Below are positions 60,294 to 64,000 of a stretch of 64,000 nucleotides of DNA, one piece after another. Position numbers and translations under genes: made by a program. The stretch is taken from positions 13,217-77,216 of the forward strand of contig CALTTG010000013.1 in assembly GCA_943908475.1 (NCBI GenBank). Reading direction: 5' to 3'. The DNA is from an uncultured Burkholderiales bacterium. Its GTDB lineage: Bacteria > Pseudomonadota > Gammaproteobacteria > Burkholderiales > Burkholderiaceae_C. The notes under the pieces were generated by a model. It searched no databases, was not told the origin of the DNA, and saw only the letters and a program-made list of their open reading frames with translations. Positions within the stretch are counted from its first letter, which is position 1; the number at the start of each line of letters is the position of its first letter.

Positions 60294-60824
60294 TCAGGGC
60301 TTGTTGCCGGTGGGGAAAGGCCAAGCAGCTTGGGGGCTCAGCGTGGTCTTGGCGGCCTTGGCGGGTGCTGCCTTCTTGGGGGCAGGGGCAGGCTTGGTAG
60401 CAGCCTTTTTCGGTGCAGCGGCCTTCTTGGCAGGTGCGGCGGCCTTCTTCGCAGGTGCAGCAGCCTTCTTCGCAGGTGCAGCGGCCTTCTTGGCGGGCGC
60501 AGCGGCCTTCTTGGCGGGCGCAGCGGCCTTTTTCGCAGGTGCAGCGGCCTTCTTGGCGGGTGCAGCAGCCTTCTTCGCAGGTGCAGCGGCCTTCTTAGCA
60601 GGTGCAGCAGCCTTCTTCGCAGGTGCGGCGGCCTTCTTCGCAGGTGCAGCAGCCTTCTTCACAGGTGCAGCGGCCTTCTTCGCAGGTGCAGCGGCCTTCT
60701 TCGCCGGGGCGGCAGCCTTCTTCGCAGGCGCAGCCTTCTTCACGGGAGCGGCTGCCTTTTTGGCCGGAGCAGCTTTCTTGGCGGGAGCAGCTTTCTTAGC
60801 TGCCGCCTTCTTTGCAGTTGCCAT
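60294..60824 (-). CDS. Histone H1-like Lys/Ala/Pro-rich DNA-binding protein
   Basis: 176 residues made almost wholly of the heptad PAKKAAA and near variants, from about residue 10 to 140. A short Lys/Pro/Ala stretch and the end SPQAAWPFPTGNKP follow. It resembles the H1-like proteins of Bordetella (BpH1), which compact DNA and vary in length through repeat number. The very strong ribosome site AAGGAGATACGT precedes the ATG and a good terminator follows, so high expression is likely. It is probably nucleoid-associated and intrinsically disordered. The DNA is a 21-base tandem repeat (see repeat entry). Confidence 0.92.
   Translation of the reverse strand: MATAKKAAAKKAAPAKKAAPAKKAAAPVKKAAPAKKAAAPAKKAAAPAKKAAAPVKKAAAPAKKAAAPAKKAAAPAKKAAAPAKKAAAPAKKAAAPAKKAAAPAKKAAAPAKKAAAPAKKAAAPAKKAAAPAKKAAAPKKAATKPAPAPKKAAPAKAAKTTLSPQAAWPFPTGNKP
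60414..60780 (-). repeat. 21-base tandem repeats inside the H1-like gene
   Basis: Units close to GCCTTCTTCGCAGGTGCAGC (plus strand) recur about 17 times with few differences; each encodes PAKKAAA. This is coding microsatellite-like sequence, prone to gain or loss of whole units without frameshift. It is not a CRISPR array, since there are no unique spacers. Confidence 0.9.
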
Positions 60825-60986
60825 ACGTATCTCCTTGATCAAGTTGCAAAGCGCACTGCACCACCGGCGGCGGCACAGCGATTCATCACCCAACGTCCCC
60901 TAGGATCTGGACGTGGTGTGGTGAATGGGATGGATCGGGCGATCTTTGTCAGGGCCTTGGCCATCCGTGCAGTGCGTTGCATGGCC

Positions 60987-62222
60987 TCAATCCCAGGACA
61001 AAGCGCCACCCGATTGGTATTCGATGACGCGGGTTTCGAAGAAGTTGCGTTCCTTCTTCAGGTCAATCATTTCGCTCATCCAGGGGAAGGGGTTCTCTTC
61101 GTTGGGGAAGAGTTCTTCCAGCCCGATCTGGGTGGCGCGGCGATTGGCGATGTAGCGGAGGTAGCCCTTGAACATGGAGGCGTTCAGGCCCAGCACGCCA
61201 CGGGGCATGGTGTCTTCGGCGTAACGGTATTCCAGTTCAACAGCCTTGAGGAACAAGGCCTTGATCTCGGCTTTGAACTCGGCCGTCCACAAATGGGGGT
61301 TCTCGAGCTTGAGTTGGTTGATGAGGTCGATGCCGAAGTTGCAGTGCATCGACTCGTCACGCAGGATGTACTGGTACTGCTCGGCGGCGCCGGTCATCTT
61401 GTTCTGGCGACCCAGGGCCAAGATCTGTGTGAAGCCCACGTAGAAGAACAGGCCTTCCATCAGGCAGGCGAACACGATCAGCGACTTCAACAAGGTCTGG
61501 TCGTTTTCAAAGCTGCCGGTCTTGAAGTTCGGATCCATGATCGCGTCGATGAACGGGATCAGGAATTCATCCTTGTCGCGGATGGACTGGACTTCGTTGT
61601 AGGCGTTGAAAATTTCGGACTCGTCCAGGCCCAGGCTTTCAACGATGTATTGGTAAGCGTGGGTGTGGATGGCTTCCTCGAAAGCTTGGCGCAGCAAGAA
61701 CTGGCGGCACTCGGGGGCGGTGATGTGGCGGTAGGTGCCCAACGTGATGTTGTTGGCGGCCAGCGAGTCCGCGGTCACGAAGAAGCCGAGGTTGCGCTTG
61801 ATGATGCGGCGCTCGTCTTCGCTCAGGCCATTGGGATCTTTCCAGAGGGCGATGTCGCGAGACATGTTGACCTCTTGCGGCATCCAGTGGTTGGCGCATG
61901 TGGCGAGGTACTTTTCCCAAGCCCACTTGTACTTGAACGGCACCAACTGGTTGACGTCGGTCTGGCCATTGATGATGCGCTTGTCCGCGACGTTGACACG
62001 ACGTTGCGATGCACCAGCGGGGCGGTTGTTCGCTGCCGTTGCCGTGGCCTGAGCGTGTGCTTGGGCCGTGGCCAGAGTCGAAGCGATCGAGGGGGCGGTC
62101 GACGTTTGCGAGGGTGACAGATGCGTGTCCCGTGCGAAGCCGGCGAGCGGTGGCACAGAACCGATGGGCGCATTCGAAGGCGCGTTTGAGGGGTTAGGCG
62201 TGTTGTCTTCCCAGACCAACAT
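60987..62222 (-). CDS. nrdB: Ribonucleotide reductase class Ia, beta subunit
   Basis: Supplies the diferric-tyrosyl radical for dNTP synthesis. It is 411 residues from the ATG at 62222 (MLVWED), which has AGGA 8 bases upstream; a Met three codons earlier lacks one. Residues about 8-75 are a disordered Ser/Ala/Thr/Pro extension. The core has the metal ligands and radical Tyr: Asp in FFVTADSLAAN, EEAIHTHAY (Glu, His, radical Tyr), CLMEGLFF, and RDESMHCNFG. The C-terminal tail ALSWD would dock on NrdA. It is 156 bases downstream of nrdA on the same strand. Confidence 0.96.
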   Translation of the reverse strand: MLVWEDNTPNPSNAPSNAPIGSVPPLAGFARDTHLSPSQTSTAPSIASTLATAQAHAQATATAANNRPAGASQRRVNVADKRIINGQTDVNQLVPFKYKWAWEKYLATCANHWMPQEVNMSRDIALWKDPNGLSEDERRIIKRNLGFFVTADSLAANNITLGTYRHITAPECRQFLLRQAFEEAIHTHAYQYIVESLGLDESEIFNAYNEVQSIRDKDEFLIPFIDAIMDPNFKTGSFENDQTLLKSLIVFACLMEGLFFYVGFTQILALGRQNKMTGAAEQYQYILRDESMHCNFGIDLINQLKLENPHLWTAEFKAEIKALFLKAVELEYRYAEDTMPRGVLGLNASMFKGYLRYIANRRATQIGLEELFPNEENPFPWMSEMIDLKKERNFFETRVIEYQSGGALSWD

Positions 62223-62289
62223 GGTGAGCATCCTATGGAGTTGGATTATGGAAGGGTGTTGTTAAAAACACCAAGCACTTATTGACACG

Positions 62290-62317
62290 TGCACGCCAGT
62301 TCTGTTGCTGGCGTGCA
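62290..62317 (-). promoter_or_regulatory. 10-bp hairpin in the nrdA-nrdB spacer
   Basis: TGCACGCCAG (62290-62299) pairs perfectly with CTGGCGTGCA (62308-62317), with an 8-base loop and no T-tract. It may stabilise the nrdA mRNA end or tune nrdB expression. I see no NrdR box in the spacer. Confidence 0.55.
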
Positions 62318-62378
62318 TCGAATGGATCAAGAAGAGCGGGATGAAGACTGCCCTGTTGGGCAATGCCTCATCGGGACT

Positions 62379-64000
62379 TCACTGACAAGCTTCGCAGTCG
62401 GGGTTGTCGATGGAGCAGAACTTCACGTCGGTGGCAGGCTCGGCCGCAGCCAGCTCTGCAGGTGCCATCGATGCCGTGCTGGCACCCGATGACACGGCAT
62501 TGAGTTGACCGCGAGAGACGGTCGACTTCTCGGCCGAGGTCGCGCCAATGGTGCGGAGGTAGTAGGTGGTCTTGAGACCACGCAGCCACGCGAGCTTGTA
62601 GGTTTCATCGAGCTTCTTGCCCGATGCGCCGGCCATGTAGATGTTCAGCGATTGGGCTTGGTCGATCCACTTCTGACGACGCGAGGCCGCTTCCACCAGC
62701 CACACGGTCTCGACTTCGAAGGCCGTGGCATAGAGGCTCTTGATTTCTTCAGGCACACGGTCGATGCGGCGCAGCGAGCCGTCGAAGTGCTTGAGGTCCA
62801 TGACCATCACGTCGTCCCACAGGCCGAGTTTCTTGAGGTCACGCACCAGGTACTCGTTGACCACGGTGAACTCGCCCGACAGGTTGGACTTGACCGAGAG
62901 GTTGCCAAAGCACGGCTCGATCGATGCGTCCACGCCCACGATGTTGGAGATGGTGGCGGTGGGGGCAATGGCCACGCAGTTGCTGTTGCGCATGCCGAAG
63001 GTGGCGATGCGCTCGCGCAGGCTGTCCCAGTCCATCGAGGTCGAGGTGTCGACTTCGACGTAGCCACCACGCTGTTCGGCCAACAGCTTGAGCGAGTCGA
63101 TGGGCAAGATGCCACGGTCCCACAGCGAGCCACGGTAGCTGCTGTAGCGGCCACGCTCTTCGGCCAGTTGGGTCGAGGCCCAGTAGGCGTAGTAGCAGAC
63201 GGCTTCCATGGAGCGGTCGGCAAACTCGACGGCTGCCTGGCTGGCGTAAGGCACGCGCAGTTGGTACAGCGCATCCTGGAAGGCCATGATGCCCAGACCC
63301 ACCGGGCGGTGACGCAGGTTGGAGTCGCGAGCCTTCTTGACGGCGTAGTAGTTGATGTCGATCACGTTGTCGAGCATGCGCATGGCGGTGTTCACCGTCT
63401 TTTGCAGCTTGGCGTGGTCGATGCCACCGTCCTTGATGTGCTGGGCCAGGTTGACCGAACCCAGGTTGCACACGGCAATCTCGCCGCCGTTGGTGTTCAG
63501 GGTGATCTCGGTGCACAGGTTGGACGAGTGCACCACGCCCACGTGCTGCTGAGGCGAGCGAACGTTGCAGGCGTCCTTGAAGGTGATCCAGGGGTGGCCG
63601 GTTTCGAACAGCATGGTCAGCATCTTGCGCCACAGGTCGGTGGCCTTGATGCGCTTGAACAGCTTGATCTCGCCACGGTCGGCCTTGGCTTCGTAGGCGG
63701 TGTAAGCCTCTTCAAAGGCGATGCCGAACTTGTCGTGCAGGTCAGGGCAGGTGGCGGGCGAGAACAAGGTCCAGTCGCCACCTTCCATCACGCGGCGCAT
63801 GAACAGGTCAGGGATCCAGTTGGCCGTGTTCATGTCGTGGGTGCGACGGCGGTCGTCACCGGTGTTCTTGCGCAGCTCCAGGAATTCTTCGACGTCCAGG
63901 TGCCACGATTCCAGGTAGGCGCAGACCGCGCCCTTGCGCTTGCCACCCTGGTTCACGGCCACGGCCGTGTCGTTGACCACCTTCAGGAAGGGGACCACGC
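62379..64000 (-). CDS. nrdA: Ribonucleotide reductase class Ia, alpha subunit (5' end beyond window)
   Basis: Catalytic subunit; 539 C-terminal residues are visible and the start lies past base 64000. Active-site elements are SSNLCTEITLNT (radical Cys with neighbouring Asn and Glu), AVCNLGSVNLAQ (second redox Cys), NCVAIAPTATISNIVGVDASIEPCFGN, and LKTTYYLRT with the two radical-transfer Tyr. The C-terminal tail ends PDCEACQ, the CxxC that regenerates the active site. The N-terminal ATP-cone is outside the window. It is cotranscribed with nrdB by position. Confidence 0.97.
   Translation of the reverse strand, partial: VVPFLKVVNDTAVAVNQGGKRKGAVCAYLESWHLDVEEFLELRKNTGDDRRRTHDMNTANWIPDLFMRRVMEGGDWTLFSPATCPDLHDKFGIAFEEAYTAYEAKADRGEIKLFKRIKATDLWRKMLTMLFETGHPWITFKDACNVRSPQQHVGVVHSSNLCTEITLNTNGGEIAVCNLGSVNLAQHIKDGGIDHAKLQKTVNTAMRMLDNVIDINYYAVKKARDSNLRHRPVGLGIMAFQDALYQLRVPYASQAAVEFADRSMEAVCYYAYWASTQLAEERGRYSSYRGSLWDRGILPIDSLKLLAEQRGGYVEVDTSTSMDWDSLRERIATFGMRNSNCVAIAPTATISNIVGVDASIEPCFGNLSVKSNLSGEFTVVNEYLVRDLKKLGLWDDVMVMDLKHFDGSLRRIDRVPEEIKSLYATAFEVETVWLVEAASRRQKWIDQAQSLNIYMAGASGKKLDETYKLAWLRGLKTTYYLRTIGATSAEKSTVSRGQLNAVSSGASTASMAPAELAAAEPATDVKFCSIDNPDCEACQ

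Noticed and set aside
60414..60780. Regular repeats that could suggest a CRISPR array
   Set aside because: Units are directly adjacent, 21 bases long and in frame, each encoding PAKKAAA. There are no spacers and no cas genes.
60111..62117. Plus-strand open frame (668 codons) opposite the H1-like gene and nrdB
   Set aside because: Low-complexity Ser/Leu/Arg/Gly composition arises from the antisense of the AAG-GCC repeats, and the rest mirrors nrdB.

Overview
The window reads as a chromosomal segment of a GC-rich betaproteobacterium of the order Burkholderiales, probably Comamonadaceae or a near relative. The grounds are gene content and order: DUF3579-argD-argF beside rpsT and murJ, alr-thioesterase-radA divergent from lplT, DUF3460-scpA-panB-panC, a histone-H1-like Lys/Ala/Pro-rich protein, and nrdA-nrdB. 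I see no phage genes, insertion sequences, integrases, rRNA operons or CRISPR arrays. Most of the window is core chromosome, with a signalling-rich block in the middle.

Layout. 1-4.7 kb: arginine biosynthesis (argF cut by the window start, argD) on the minus strand, a DUF3579 protein, rpsT and murJ. 4.7-10.8 kb: minus-strand alr-thioesterase-radA, divergent lplT, and a HerA-like ATPase. 11.0-22.4 kb: thirteen tightly packed plus-strand housekeeping genes (yebC, purD, hemF, nadD, rsfS, rlmH, maf, an SDR protein, rng, tolB, pal, cpoB, tcdA), followed by two tRNA-Lys genes (UUU and CUU). 22.7-26.7 kb: a hemerythrin-domain protein divergent from a leucine-rich-repeat protein kinase, a 354-base structured-looking gene-free stretch, and the bifunctional NAD(P)HX repair enzyme.

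26.7-39.2 kb is a signalling block. A minus-strand operon encodes a giant hybrid histidine kinase (GAF, PAS, HisKA, HATPase, two receivers, Hpt), a REC-PAS-GGDEF-EAL protein with an intact EAL but altered GGDEF motif, and an intact diguanylate cyclase. Together they look like a phosphorelay feeding c-di-GMP turnover. Beside it lie a bacteriophytochrome-like histidine kinase and a HisKA_2 PAS kinase paired with an ANTAR-type response regulator, so one output may act on RNA rather than DNA.

39.2-52.8 kb: apbC divergent from metG; a Tat-signal chalcone-isomerase-like protein; a CYTH phosphatase; an unrecognised conserved-looking protein; DUF3460-scpA; panB-panC; a DinG-type helicase; and a large lipoprotein zinc metalloprotease. 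52.9-57.4 kb: an unusual TRAP-like transport cluster (fused permease with a long Cys-containing loop, a non-classical solute-binding protein, and a helical lipoprotein) with strong hairpins between the genes. 57.6-64.0 kb: ettA, a 66-residue hypothetical, a DUF167 protein, the H1-like protein, nrdB and the 3' part of nrdA, which runs off the window end.

The most interesting items are the signalling block, the TRAP-like cluster, the H1-like tail fused to RsfS, the LRR kinase, and the gene-free structured stretch at 24.74-25.09 kb.
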